This document shows positions 1-8,421 of a DNA stretch of 64,000 nt, in pieces (the stretch's first letter is position 1; every line of letters starts with the position of its first letter). This stretch comes from JAPLJC01 sp963697965 (GTDB taxonomy: Bacteria; Desulfobacterota; Desulfobaccia; Desulfobaccales; 0-14-0-80-60-11): NCBI GenBank assembly GCA_963697965.1, contig OY969108.1, forward strand, positions 1,736,001 through 1,800,000, read 5' to 3'. Below the pieces are notes generated by a model, which saw nothing but the letters and a program-made list of their open reading frames with translations, made no database searches and had not been told where the DNA came from. A program made the position numbers and the translations under genes.

Positions 1-1
1 C

Positions 2-844
2 TTCACCGAACTCAAGGTCCTGGACCGCACCCAACTGATCCTGGACCTGTTCGCCCAGCGAGCCCGCAGCCGGGAAGGCAAGCTCCAGGTGGAGATGGCC
101 CAGGTGAACTACCTGCTGCCCCGCCTGGTGGGCAAAGGAGACGCCCTCTCCCGCCTGATGGGGGGCATCGGCGGCCGGGGTCCGGGGGAGAGCAAGCTGG
201 AGATGGACCGCCGCCGCCTCAGGGACCGCCTGCACCGGCTGCGCCAGGAGCTGGCCCGGGTGGGGGCGGAACGCCGGGAGCGGCGCCAGCCCCGGCGGCG
301 CCAGGGCCTGCCGGTTCTTTCCATCATCGGCTACACCAACGCCGGCAAATCCACCCTGTTCAATGCCTTGACCAAGGCCGGAGTGCTCTCCGAGGACCGC
401 TTCTTCGCCACCCTGGACCCCACCAGCCGCCGCCTGCGTTTTCCCCGGGAGCGGGAAGTGATTATCACCGACACCGTGGGTTTCATCAAAAACCTGCCCA
501 AGAACCTGCTGGAAGCCTTTAAGGCCACCCTGGAGGAATTGGCGGAGGCCGACCTCCTCATCCACGTGGTGGACCTGAGCAACCCCCGGTTCGTGGAGCA
601 GATGGCCGTGGTGGCAGACATCCTGGCCTCCCTTAACCTGCAGGAGAAGCCGCTCCTCACGGTCTTTAACAAGGCCGACCTGGCGGACCGCAATCTGGCC
701 GCGCTCCAGTGCCGTATCCATGGCGGGGTGGCCATTTCGGCTATCGATCCGGGGAGCCTGCCTCCCCTCATCGCCCGCCTGGAGCGCCAGGTGGATGAAC
801 TGGCCGCCCGGACCGATTGGGGCAGACTGCAGAGGGAACTTTAG
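2..844 (+). CDS. hflX: GTPase HflX, C-terminal part (5' end outside window)
   Basis: The frame is open from base 2, so the gene begins before the window; 280 residues are visible. HflX is a ribosome-associated GTPase that splits or rescues stalled 70S ribosomes. Visible features are the end of the N-terminal HflX domain, a basic linker rich in Arg, then the G domain with P-loop GYTNAGKST, the switch-II motif DTVGF and the NKAD specificity motif. The GGxGGRGPGESKLE stretch before the G domain is typical of HflX. The C-terminal tail is short. It converges on the RDD gene on the other strand, with stops only 7 bp apart. Confidence 0.95.
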   Translation, partial: FTELKVLDRTQLILDLFAQRARSREGKLQVEMAQVNYLLPRLVGKGDALSRLMGGIGGRGPGESKLEMDRRRLRDRLHRLRQELARVGAERRERRQPRRRQGLPVLSIIGYTNAGKSTLFNALTKAGVLSEDRFFATLDPTSRRLRFPREREVIITDTVGFIKNLPKNLLEAFKATLEELAEADLLIHVVDLSNPRFVEQMAVVADILASLNLQEKPLLTVFNKADLADRNLAALQCRIHGGVAISAIDPGSLPPLIARLERQVDELAARTDWGRLQREL

Positions 845-851
845 AGTGGCG

Positions 852-1499
852 TCATTCGGGGTGTGCGGCTTCCAGATTTTGATGAACAACCTGGTCTTCT
901 GCCAATTTATCCGGCAAACTCTGCTTTTTGACGACCAACGTGCCGGCCATGATGTCGTGCAGGGCCTGTTTCTTGGCGGTCCAACCGGCCATCATAAAGC
1001 CGATATAGAGAATCAGCTCCGAGACAAACTTGCCGAAATATCTGCCGGTGGCCCTGCCGAAGGAGAGACGTTCCCCCTTAAGGTCGGTAACATTGAGGCC
1101 CAGGGCCATCTTGCCCAGGGTTGCCTGGTGGGAGGAAGACTCCATGAGGGCCCAGTAGAGCCAGGGGACTACCATGATGATCAAAAATATCAGGGGGCGG
1201 CTCCTCCTTAATACTTCAACCCCATATCTTCCGGCACTGAGTCCGGCAGGCACTCCCAGGAGCACTCTCACCTCGGTGACGATGGTTACGGCGCCCAGAG
1301 TCACAATGGAAATAAAGATGGCATCAATAATAAATGCCACCAATCTGAGCCAAAAGCCCGCATATGCAAAGGGGACCAGTTGTCTGGCACCGGTCCTCTG
1401 GAGCTGCGGCCCTGGGGCTCCCCAATTGAGGGTTTGGCCGCAGTTTTGGCAGAAATTGCTCGATTCCGGCGCCTCTTGGCCGCAGGCTGGACAGAACAT
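852..1499 (-). CDS. RDD-family membrane protein with N-terminal zinc ribbon
   Basis: The 215-residue protein starts with a zinc-ribbon (CPACG, then CQNCG 13 residues later) typical of predicted membrane proteins of unknown role. It is followed by an RDD domain: an Arg-containing first helix near residues 45-75 (FWLRLVAFIIDAIF), a second helix around residues 103-120 and a third near residues 160-180. RDD proteins sit in the inner membrane; some have been linked to ion exchange, but most have no known function. It lies between hflX (convergent) and hisB (same strand, about 30 bp away) and may be co-transcribed with hisB. Confidence 0.85.
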   Translation of the reverse strand: MFCPACGQEAPESSNFCQNCGQTLNWGAPGPQLQRTGARQLVPFAYAGFWLRLVAFIIDAIFISIVTLGAVTIVTEVRVLLGVPAGLSAGRYGVEVLRRSRPLIFLIIMVVPWLYWALMESSSHQATLGKMALGLNVTDLKGERLSFGRATGRYFGKFVSELILYIGFMMAGWTAKKQALHDIMAGTLVVKKQSLPDKLAEDQVVHQNLEAAHPE

Positions 1500-1530
1500 T
1501 TACTCCCTCCCCTAAGGATTTACCTTTAAA

Positions 1531-2115
1531 TTACCAAACTCCCTTGGTGGACGGCACCCCTTCGACCCGGGGTTCAGGCTGGGTGGCCATATCCAGGGCC
1601 CGGCCGGCGGCCTTGAAGATGGCCTCCAGGATGTGGTGGGTATTGTCCCCATAGGGCACGCTGATGTGCAGGGTCAGGCCGCCATGGACGCAGACCGCCC
1701 TCCAGAACTCCTTGACCAACTGCGGGTCCAGGCCGGCGCCCCCCGAGGGCAGGGTCGCATCCAGATGCAGGAAGGGGCGGTTGCTCAGGTCGACTGAGAC
1801 CTGGGCCAGGGCTTCGTCCATGGGTACCCGGGCCTCCCCGAAACGGCGCACCTGGGGGTGGCCCTGCAGGGCCTCCCGGAAGGCCTGCCCCAGGCAAATG
1901 CCGATATCCTCCACGGTGTGGTGCTGGTCCACTTCCAAGTCCCCGCTGGCCTTGACCTTCAGATCGAAATAGCCGTGGGCCGCGAAGAGGTTAAGCATGT
2001 GGTCCAGAAAGGGAATGCCGGTGGCGATCTCCGTCCGGCCCCGGCCATCCAGCTCCAGTTCCAGTTCCACCTCGGTTTCCCGGGTCTGGCGGCGGACCTT
2101 GCTCTTGGGCGACAT
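1531..2115 (-). CDS. hisB: Imidazoleglycerol-phosphate dehydratase
   Basis: HisB carries out the sixth step of histidine synthesis, dehydrating imidazole glycerol phosphate to imidazole acetol phosphate in the cytoplasm. The 194-residue length is that of the monofunctional enzyme without the phosphatase domain. Both paired-histidine Mn-binding motifs are present: DQHHTVEDIG in the first half and GDNTHHILEA in the second, plus the FLDHML motif near residue 37. An AAGGAG Shine-Dalgarno sequence lies a few bases upstream of the ATG. No other his genes are in the window, so histidine genes appear scattered here. Confidence 0.96.
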   Translation of the reverse strand: MSPKSKVRRQTRETEVELELELDGRGRTEIATGIPFLDHMLNLFAAHGYFDLKVKASGDLEVDQHHTVEDIGICLGQAFREALQGHPQVRRFGEARVPMDEALAQVSVDLSNRPFLHLDATLPSGGAGLDPQLVKEFWRAVCVHGGLTLHISVPYGDNTHHILEAIFKAAGRALDMATQPEPRVEGVPSTKGVW

Positions 2116-2512
2116 GACACTGTTCTCCTTGGGGTTGGTAACCGATGCGCTGGGTGTCCTGGCCCCATAATAAAACTTTTCCCCGGCGACGGCAAATGGT
2201 AAAATCGATCCTGGATTTCCTCCCGGAACCGGGGGAGGCGGCCCCCTGGCCGCTTAATGCGGCTAAGGCTCCTTACTCTTGGAGGGGAATTCCCTAAAAA
2301 ATTAGCAATTTTTATCACGGCACTCCGGCTCTTATTGCAGAACCAGCGGGAAGGCGCGGATCGATGAGCTTTTCCCTGGGTTTTTGTTAGCCCAATCACT
2401 GCGGGCGAATACGCTTGCCGGCGAGAGAAGGAGCAGAGGCGGCTCCATTCCGGATTTGATATCTAAATCAAGGGAACCGGGCTTGGCCCCATCCCCTGGC
2501 CTGAGGTTACCA
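2116..2512. other. Intergenic region between divergent hisB and DUF1573 gene
   Basis: About 400 bases separate the two divergent genes, so promoters for both should lie here. The hisB Shine-Dalgarno sequence is at the left edge. I see no RNA gene, repeat or clear sigma-70 promoter; the reading frame that extends the DUF1573 ORF leftward to 2384 has no protein-like composition. Confidence 0.4.
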
Positions 2513-3301
2513 ATGATTCAGCAGAGGCAGAAGCGCCCATTTATCACCCTCACACGGAATACCCAAAATACCCAAAATACTCAAAATGGAAAAACCGTCT
2601 GGACCTGGGCGGTCCTGGTCTTTTGGACCGTCCAGTTCTTCCTCCCCCAGGCCTTGCTGGGGGCTGAAGCGGTCCCCCGGGCCACGGTCACGGAGACCAG
2701 CCATGATTTCGGACAAGTATTTGAGGACCGGGAGCTAAGCCATACCTTCGTAATCCGCAACACGGGCCAGGCGCCTCTGGAAATCCTGGACGTGAACCCG
2801 GAATGCGCCTGCACCGTGCCCAGCTATAACAAGACCATCCCACCCGGCTGCCAGGGTGAGATCACGCTGAGCATCAAGCCCTATTCGGTGATCCACCAGT
2901 TCCATAAGGATACCACGGTCACCACCAATGATCCGGAGAACCGGGAGTTCCATCTGGTGCTCACGGGAGACGCCCTGCCTTTCATCGAAATTCAGCCGAG
3001 CCACATTGTGCGGCTCAGAGGAAAAACGGGGGAAGACGTGCGGGGGAGTGTGCGGTTTATCTCCCACCTGCCCGGGCCGTTTAAGATCTCCGGTTATCAA
3101 ACCAATATCCCGGATAAAATCGAGATAAGCCTGAAGGCGGTGGAACCTGACCGGGTCTATGTCCTGGAAGTGACGAACCGCAAAGCCAATTCGGCGCCTT
3201 ACGCCGGCCTCATCATACTGACCACCAATTCGGCGCAGCGGCCCCGGCTCATTGTTCGGGTTTTTGGAGAGATTTACCTGCCTTCGGCGGTGGGCCGGTA
3301 A
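2513..3301 (+). CDS. DUF1573 family exported protein
   Basis: The product (262 residues from the ATG at 2513) has a hydrophobic export segment at about residues 28-50 ending in ALLGAEA, then a DUF1573 domain: HDFGQVFEDRELSHTF followed by NTGQAPLEILDVNPEC and the signature CACTVP. DUF1573 has an Ig-like (ASH/PapD-like) fold common in Bacteroidetes and Desulfobacterota, with no settled function. The ATG at 2513 is preferred over an upstream one at 2384 because the extra residues look non-coding. The N-terminus contains a 9-bp tandem repeat encoding TQN units. The 3' end overlaps the convergent lipoprotein gene by 53 bp. Confidence 0.8.
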   Translation: MIQQRQKRPFITLTRNTQNTQNTQNGKTVWTWAVLVFWTVQFFLPQALLGAEAVPRATVTETSHDFGQVFEDRELSHTFVIRNTGQAPLEILDVNPECACTVPSYNKTIPPGCQGEITLSIKPYSVIHQFHKDTTVTTNDPENREFHLVLTGDALPFIEIQPSHIVRLRGKTGEDVRGSVRFISHLPGPFKISGYQTNIPDKIEISLKAVEPDRVYVLEVTNRKANSAPYAGLIILTTNSAQRPRLIVRVFGEIYLPSAVGR

Positions 3302-3860
3302 GGAGAAGTTCGTTCAGCAGGTGGAAGGCGCAGGTCCTGGCCGCATAGGTTAACAGCAGTTCCTTTTCCTTGGGGGCCGGCGCTCCCGGATTGACCGGGG
3401 AGCTCAGCTTGATGCGATCCTGGAAGGCGAAGAGGATTTCGGACCCCCGGCTAATCCGTCCCTCAACCGTGAGCGCCGCGGTGATGCTGCCGGTGAGCCA
3501 CCTGAGGGATTCTCCCTGGATCTCCACCCGGGAGATCGTGCCCCGGAGCACCGTGTCGCTGTGGGGGTCGGCCTTGAGGCCGTTGGCCTGCAAGGCACGG
3601 GAGATCTCCTCCTGCAACAACGCCTGAAAGGTCTCCGGGGCCACCCCCCGGGCGTTTTCCACCGTGAAAGGCGAAAGGGCGTAAGCAGTTCGGGCCGCCG
3701 ACCAGCCGGGGGCCCGATAGGAGGCGGTCACATAACTGCCCGGTTGAAGCGTGATACCATCTATGGTGGGGGCTGGCTGGGGGGCGCAGCCCCCCAGGAG
3801 CCAGACCCCCGCCAGCAGGGCCGCCATCAGCCCTAAGGAGTTGGGTTTCTTTATCCGCAT
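3249..3860 (-). CDS. Predicted lipoprotein, LptE-like or DUF4136-like
   Basis: The 203-residue product starts MRIKKPNSLGLMAALLAGVW and has a lipobox LLGGC, so it should be an outer- or inner-membrane lipoprotein. The rest contains a domain with ALLQEEISRALQANGL and DTVLRGTISRVEI, the pattern of small lipoproteins that bundle or bind a beta-barrel or transporter (LptE and GNA1162-type families). The family cannot be fixed by eye. An ATG 30 bp upstream exists, but the chosen one gives a standard signal peptide. It converges with and overlaps the DUF1573 gene by 53 bp. Confidence 0.75.
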   Translation of the reverse strand: MRIKKPNSLGLMAALLAGVWLLGGCAPQPAPTIDGITLQPGSYVTASYRAPGWSAARTAYALSPFTVENARGVAPETFQALLQEEISRALQANGLKADPHSDTVLRGTISRVEIQGESLRWLTGSITAALTVEGRISRGSEILFAFQDRIKLSSPVNPGAPAPKEKELLLTYAARTCAFHLLNELLLTGPPPKAGKSLQKPEQ

Positions 3861-3942
3861 GGCCAACTGATTACCACAATCGGGTTCCATGTGCCAAAAA
3901 AATTAACGACTTTCTTGGGGAAATTAGGTTTTGAGAAGATAG

Positions 3943-4117
3943 CGGTCTGTTACGCAATTGATTATCCATTGAAAATGACTGATTTTTTAACCCCCATTGG
4001 AAAAGGGGGTAGGGGGGATTTAATATAACATCTTGAAATCCCCCTAATCCCCCTTTTCCAAAGGGGGACTTAACCATGCAAAATCCAGCGTTCTAGGCCT
4101 GACATTATGTCCAGCTA
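3943..4117. repeat. MITE-like dispersed repeat, copy 1
   Basis: A ~175-bp segment with a long internal inverted repeat: AACCCCCATTGGAAAAGGGG on one arm and its near complement about 45 bases later. It matches a second copy at 52974-53150 over its whole length, including AT-rich flanks (CAATTGATTATCC on the left, AAATCCAGC and ATTATGTC on the right). No open reading frame is present. This is the layout of a non-autonomous miniature element. Confidence 0.75.
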
Positions 4118-4168
4118 ATTGTGGCATTTACTCCACTAGCAGGTATCAGCTAACCCTTTTGATCCAAA

Positions 4169-4200
4169 AGCTGAAAGCTAATGGCTGAAAGCTGAGAGCC
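4169..4200. repeat. Heptamer-period array (AGCTGAA-like)
   Basis: About four and a half imperfect 7-bp units of AGCTGAA type sit just before the potassium-channel gene. It is one of many 7-bp-period arrays in this window, each with a different unit. Confidence 0.6.
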
Positions 4201-4280
4201 ATTTGGCGATTTCTTTCCGGCCCGGCCCGCCTTTTTGTGGTAGGATATTTGCGGTTGGCCAGCGCTCGCCCGAAGATGTT

Positions 4281-5318
4281 ATGGACCAGTTCAAGATTCC
4301 GGTAATTCACAGCCAGAGGACCGGGTTGATCACCTTCCGGCGCATTTTGATTTTGACTGCCGTCCTGCTGGGGTTGCTGCTTTTTGGGAGTCTGGGCTTT
4401 GTCTGGGTGGAAGGCTGGAATTTCTTCGACGCCCTGTATATGACGGTGACCACCCTGTCCACCGTGGGCTATCAGGAGGTTCACCCCCTTTCGCCAGCCG
4501 GGCGGCTGTATAACATGGGGCTGATCCTGGTGGGCATGGGGACCCTGGCCTATATCATCACTTCCCTGGCCCGGGTGGTGGTGGAAGGCGAGATCAGAGA
4601 GGTCCTGGGGAGACGCAGCTTGGTGAAGCAAATCCACAAACTGAAAAACCATTATATTATCTGCGGCTTCGGCCGCATCGGCGAGATTATCGCCCGCCAA
4701 CTGCGGGATCGGGGCGTCCCCCTGGTCATCGTGGAAAATAAGCCCGAGAACCTGAACCGCCAGGAGGAGGCCGGTTATTACGTCGTCGCCGGCGACGCCA
4801 CCCGGGAAGAAGTCTTGTTGGAAGCGGGCATCGACCGGGCCCGGGGCTTGGTGTCAGTGGTATCCACGGACGCCGACAATGTCTATATCGTCCTGTCAGC
4901 CCGCAGCCTCAATCCTGCCCTCCACATTGTGGCCCGGGCCGATGAGGCGGAGGTGAAACAGAAGCTGCTGCGGGCCGGGGCCGACCGGGTGGAATCGCCT
5001 TATGAAATGGGGGGCCGGAAGATGGCCGGCGCCATCCTGCGGCCTACGGTGACCACTTTTATGGAGCTGGCCTTTACCGATGAGTTGGAGTGGAGCATGG
5101 AGGAAATCCAAGTCGGTGCCGGCTCGTCCCTGGTCGGGGTGGCCCTCAAGGACTCCGGCCTCCGCCAGAAGCTGGACCTCATCCTGGTGGCCATTAAACG
5201 GATGGACGGCGAGATGCTCTTCAATCCCACCTTGGAAACTCACCTCCTGGCGGGGGATACCATGATTGCCTTGGGGATGCGCCACAATTTGCAGGGCTTG
5301 GAAGAGCTGGCGAAATAG
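4281..5318 (+). CDS. Two-helix potassium channel with RCK (TrkA-N/TrkA-C) domains
   Basis: The 345-residue protein starts MDQFKIPVIHSQ. TM1 is at about residues 22-42 (ILILTAVLLGLLLFGSLGF), followed by a pore loop with the selectivity filter TLSTVGYQE, TM2 (GLILVGMGTLAYIITSLARV), then a TrkA-N nucleotide-binding domain with IICGFGRIG and a C-terminal TrkA-C domain. This is the MthK/Kch-type ligand-gated K+ channel layout in the inner membrane. TVGYQE in place of TVGYGD is a variant also found in bacterial channels. The upstream in-frame ATG at 4203 falls next to a heptamer array and is less likely. RecJ follows 57 bp downstream. Confidence 0.93.
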   Translation: MDQFKIPVIHSQRTGLITFRRILILTAVLLGLLLFGSLGFVWVEGWNFFDALYMTVTTLSTVGYQEVHPLSPAGRLYNMGLILVGMGTLAYIITSLARVVVEGEIREVLGRRSLVKQIHKLKNHYIICGFGRIGEIIARQLRDRGVPLVIVENKPENLNRQEEAGYYVVAGDATREEVLLEAGIDRARGLVSVVSTDADNVYIVLSARSLNPALHIVARADEAEVKQKLLRAGADRVESPYEMGGRKMAGAILRPTVTTFMELAFTDELEWSMEEIQVGAGSSLVGVALKDSGLRQKLDLILVAIKRMDGEMLFNPTLETHLLAGDTMIALGMRHNLQGLEELAK

Positions 5319-5326
5319 AAATAATG

Positions 5327-5354
5327 TGGGGGCGGGGTTAAAACCCGCCCCTTC
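5327..5354. repeat. GC-rich palindrome between channel gene and recJ
   Basis: GGGGGCGGGGTTAAAACCCG and the following CCCC form a perfect stem with a short A/T loop. The same palindrome family recurs at 8271-8317, 21644-21676 and near 22660. It carries no T-tract here, so it is read as a dispersed repeat rather than a terminator. Confidence 0.6.
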
Positions 5355-5375
5355 AACTTGCTTCAGGGAGTGCAA

Positions 5376-7085
5376 ATGCGCCGCCGCAAGCGCTGGCAGC
5401 TACATCCGGAGAGGCCGGAACAGGTTCAGGAGCTCAGCGCCCGCGTGGGGTTGCCGCCCCTGGTGGCCCGTATCCTCTTGAACCGCGGCCTGGAGGGGGT
5501 AGAGGACATCCAGGCCTATCTGGACCCCACCCTGGAGCGCCTCTATCCGCCCTTCGGGCTGGCGGACCTGGAGACGGCCGCCACTCGCCTGGGCCGGGCG
5601 GTGCGCCAGGGAGAACCCCTGGCTATCTACGGCGACTACGATGCTGACGGCATCACCGCCACCTGCCTGTTGCAGCAGTTTTTCACCGCGCTGGGGCTCA
5701 CCTGTCACAGCTACATCCCCGATCGCCTCCGGGAAGGCTACGGCCTGAAGATGGGGGGTCTTAAGGAGCTGCTTCCCAAGAGCCGCCTGCTGGTGACCGT
5801 GGATTGCGGCATCAATGACATTGAAGAGGTAGCCTGGGCCGGGAGCCAGGGGATGGAAGTCATTATTACCGACCATCACGAGGTCTCGCCGGAGCTGCCC
5901 CCGGCGCTGGCCGTGGTCAATCCCAAGCGGGGCGGCCCCGATTATCCCTTCCGGGACCTGGCCGGAGTAGGGGTGGCCCTGCTCCTGGCCCTGGGGGTGC
6001 GGGCCGAACTCAGGGCCGAAGGCTGGTTCCGGGGACATCCGGAGCCCAACCTGAGGCCCTATTTGGACCTGGTGGCCCTGGGCACCGCGGCCGACGTGGT
6101 GCCCCTCCTGGGGGAGAACCGCATCCTGGTGCGCCAGGGGCTCAAGGTCCTGGAAGAGAGCCGCCGGCCAGGCCTGGTGGCCCTGAAGGAAGTGCTCAGA
6201 TTGTCAGGCCAGCCCATCTCCTTCCAGGACCTGGTCTTTCGCCTGGCGCCCCGGATCAATGCCGCGGGGCGTTTGGGCCAGGCCCGCTGCGCCCTGGAGC
6301 TGCTCCTTTGCGGGGACCTGGCCCAGGCGCGGCTCCAGGCCAACTATTTGCACCAACTGAACCGGCAGCGCCAGGCCTTGGAGGAAGCCGTGCTCAAAGA
6401 GGCCGACGCCCTGGTCCGCCGGGAAAAATTACATGAGCGGGCCGTAATGGTGCTGGCCCAGGAAGGCTGGCATCTCGGGGTGCTGGGTATCGTGGCGGCC
6501 CGGCTGGCGGAGGGATATCACCGCCCGGTGGCCCTGGTGAGCCTGAAGAACGGCAGCGGCCGGGGGTCGGCGCGCTCCGTGGAGGGTTTTCACCTGTTTC
6601 AGGGGCTGCAAGCCTGCCGGGAGGTCCTCAGCCGCTATGGTGGCCATGCGGCGGCCGCGGGCTTTGAGGTGCCGGCGGAGAACCTGGCGTCCCTGCAGGA
6701 AAAACTGGAGGAGGCCTTTGAACAGCAACTGGGTGACGGCCCGCGCCTCCATCCCACCCTGAAGGTGGATGCCCAGGTGGAGTTGGCGGAGCTGAACCCG
6801 GAATTCTTCGGCCACCTGGAACGGCTGCGCCCCTTCGGTCCGGGCAACCCGGCGCCGGTGTTCGTATGCCGGGAAGTGGAGTGCCTGGGATCCCGGGTGG
6901 TGGGGGAGAGGCACCTGAAGGTGCAGTTGCACCACCGGAATTGCGTCATGGAAGCCATCGCCTTCGGGCAGGCGGCCCATCATCCGCTGACCGGAAAACT
7001 GGAGGTGGCCTTCAGCACCCGCCTCTCCAACTTCCAAGGCCGGTCGAAACCGGAGTTGCTGTTGCTGGATTGGGGAAGTCCCTGA
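5376..7085 (+). CDS. recJ: Single-stranded-DNA-specific exonuclease RecJ
   Basis: RecJ degrades single-stranded DNA 5' to 3' in recombination, mismatch and base-excision repair. The 569-residue protein is of family length. It shows the DHH phosphoesterase motifs: YGDYDADGITAT (motif I), VDCGIND, the DHH motif TDHHE, and further on the DHHA1 motif GRGSARS with RYGGHAAAAGFEV. The C-terminal OB-like region (LRPFGPGNPAPVF) is present. The start is taken at ATG 5376 (MRRRKRWQLHPE), although a TTG at 5358 is also in frame. It is followed after 32 bp by an AT-rich nuclease gene. Confidence 0.96.
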   Translation: MRRRKRWQLHPERPEQVQELSARVGLPPLVARILLNRGLEGVEDIQAYLDPTLERLYPPFGLADLETAATRLGRAVRQGEPLAIYGDYDADGITATCLLQQFFTALGLTCHSYIPDRLREGYGLKMGGLKELLPKSRLLVTVDCGINDIEEVAWAGSQGMEVIITDHHEVSPELPPALAVVNPKRGGPDYPFRDLAGVGVALLLALGVRAELRAEGWFRGHPEPNLRPYLDLVALGTAADVVPLLGENRILVRQGLKVLEESRRPGLVALKEVLRLSGQPISFQDLVFRLAPRINAAGRLGQARCALELLLCGDLAQARLQANYLHQLNRQRQALEEAVLKEADALVRREKLHERAVMVLAQEGWHLGVLGIVAARLAEGYHRPVALVSLKNGSGRGSARSVEGFHLFQGLQACREVLSRYGGHAAAAGFEVPAENLASLQEKLEEAFEQQLGDGPRLHPTLKVDAQVELAELNPEFFGHLERLRPFGPGNPAPVFVCREVECLGSRVVGERHLKVQLHHRNCVMEAIAFGQAAHHPLTGKLEVAFSTRLSNFQGRSKPELLLLDWGSP

Positions 7086-7117
7086 GGAACGTTTCGATTC
7101 TAAGATAGAGGGAAACC

Positions 7118-7867
7118 ATGGCTAAAGTAACTGAGCGTATCAAGTCCGCAGCTTTTGATTTGCTAGAGCAACATCCCGAAGGATTGCGCTATTCCGAGCT
7201 ACATACGAAGATTTTGGCTATTGATAGTGGCTTCAATTCTAACACTGTAAATGGCTGCATCTGGAATCTCGATACAGCCTACCCAAGTAAGGTTTACAAA
7301 CCATCAAAAGGGTTATTTCGCCTTCTGAAGTACAAACCTGCTGAAACAGAAGTAACTGAAGAACTTCCTGCAAGTCAACCGTCCATTGCTAAGATCAAGG
7401 AAGAGGATTTTTACCGTCCCTTTGCTGACTGGTTAAAAAATGAAATAGAAGACGTAACCGACGTCATCGAACTTGGCCGCAATGTTTTCAAGGACAAATG
7501 GGGGACTCCAGATGTCATTGGCAAGCGAGAATCCCGCCGGAGTGATATCATCAAAGGAGCAACAGAAATAGTATCTGCCGAAATAAAAACAGATACAGCG
7601 CAGTTAGTTACGGCGTTTGGTCAGGTTTGCGCATACAAGTTGTTTAGTCACAAGGCATACCTTGTTGTGCCCCGCCAATCCATAAAAGAAGAAATTTCGC
7701 GCCTTGATTCACTATGCCAAATTTTTGGAATTGGCCTCGTCATCTTTGATGCCAACTCTCCGGAAACCCCGGATTTTAGCATATTAGTTCGCCCAGGTCG
7801 GCATGAGCCTGATTTGTCCTACACCAACAGGTATATGGCCCTAATTGAAAAGCAACTTTTCTCTTAG
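7118..7867 (+). CDS. HARE-HTH-like winged helix fused to PD-(D/E)XK nuclease-like domain
   Basis: Residues 5-72 look like the HARE-HTH winged helix found in restriction enzymes and in ASXL proteins (LRYSELHTKI...SNTVNGCIWNLD...KGLFRLL). After a linker (about 73-94), residues 95-240 fit a PD-(D/E)XK nuclease: GTPDVIG with D132, then AEIKT with E155 and K157, and a downstream helix QLVTAFGQVCAYK followed by AYLVVP. This is a predicted DNA-binding nuclease, possibly restriction-like or defensive, but no methyltransferase is adjacent. The gene is markedly more AT-rich than its neighbours, which suggests transfer. Family assignment is by motif only and the exact substrate is unknown. Confidence 0.7.
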   Translation: MAKVTERIKSAAFDLLEQHPEGLRYSELHTKILAIDSGFNSNTVNGCIWNLDTAYPSKVYKPSKGLFRLLKYKPAETEVTEELPASQPSIAKIKEEDFYRPFADWLKNEIEDVTDVIELGRNVFKDKWGTPDVIGKRESRRSDIIKGATEIVSAEIKTDTAQLVTAFGQVCAYKLFSHKAYLVVPRQSIKEEISRLDSLCQIFGIGLVIFDANSPETPDFSILVRPGRHEPDLSYTNRYMALIEKQLFS

Positions 7868-7887
7868 ACCCTAATATTTTTTCACTC

Positions 7888-8389
7888 GTTCCCAAGCTCT
7901 GCTTGGGTGAGCTTTGCCTGATATTTACCTGCAACTTGAGACCCCTCCCAAGTCCCCATTTTTGTCATTCTGAGGGAGCAAAGCGACCGAAGAATCTCAT
8001 AAATACTTAAGGAATAACGAGATCCTGCGCTGCGCTCAGGATGACAAATTTGCCTTTCGCAGAGGTCTCAACATGATGTCCTGTTAGCAAAGCGGAGTGG
8101 TGTAGGGTGGGCACTGCCCACCAATTCCTTTAAAATTCCTTGAAAATCTATTGCCCTATCCCTGCCAGGCGGAGCCTGGCCAAAAAAGGGTTCCCAAGCA
8201 GGAGCTTGGGAACCAGTAACTAAAGCGGGCCAGGGAACGAGGAAAAATGGGCGTCCCAATCTCTGTGCTTGTAGGGGCGGCGTCTCGCCGCCCTGGGCGG
8301 GGAAACCCCGCCCCTACGGAAATGGTGGGCAGTGCCCACCCTACACTCACCGCAATATTTATCCGCTTCCCAAGCAGGAGCTTGGGGAT
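7888..8389. repeat. Cluster of dispersed palindromes
   Basis: The gap between the nuclease and the mlaC-like gene holds no ORF but many palindromes: CCCAAGC/GCTTGGG hairpins at 7888-7910, 8190-8213 and 8366-8389; an imperfect TGTCATTCTGAG...CTCAGGATGACA inverted repeat at 7963-8046; GTGGGCACTGCCCACC-type palindromes at 8102-8122 and 8323-8344; and a double GTAGGGGCGG-type palindrome at 8271-8317. Each family recurs elsewhere in the window. None has a T-tract. Confidence 0.7.
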
Positions 8390-8421
8390 CCGGGTAAATG
8401 GGGAGGGGAAGGGGGCGGCGT

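Noticed and set aside
5358..5375. TTG start six codons upstream for RecJ
   Set aside because: The ATG at 5376 gives the usual N-terminus, and the extra six codons lie next to the palindrome with no better ribosome-binding site.
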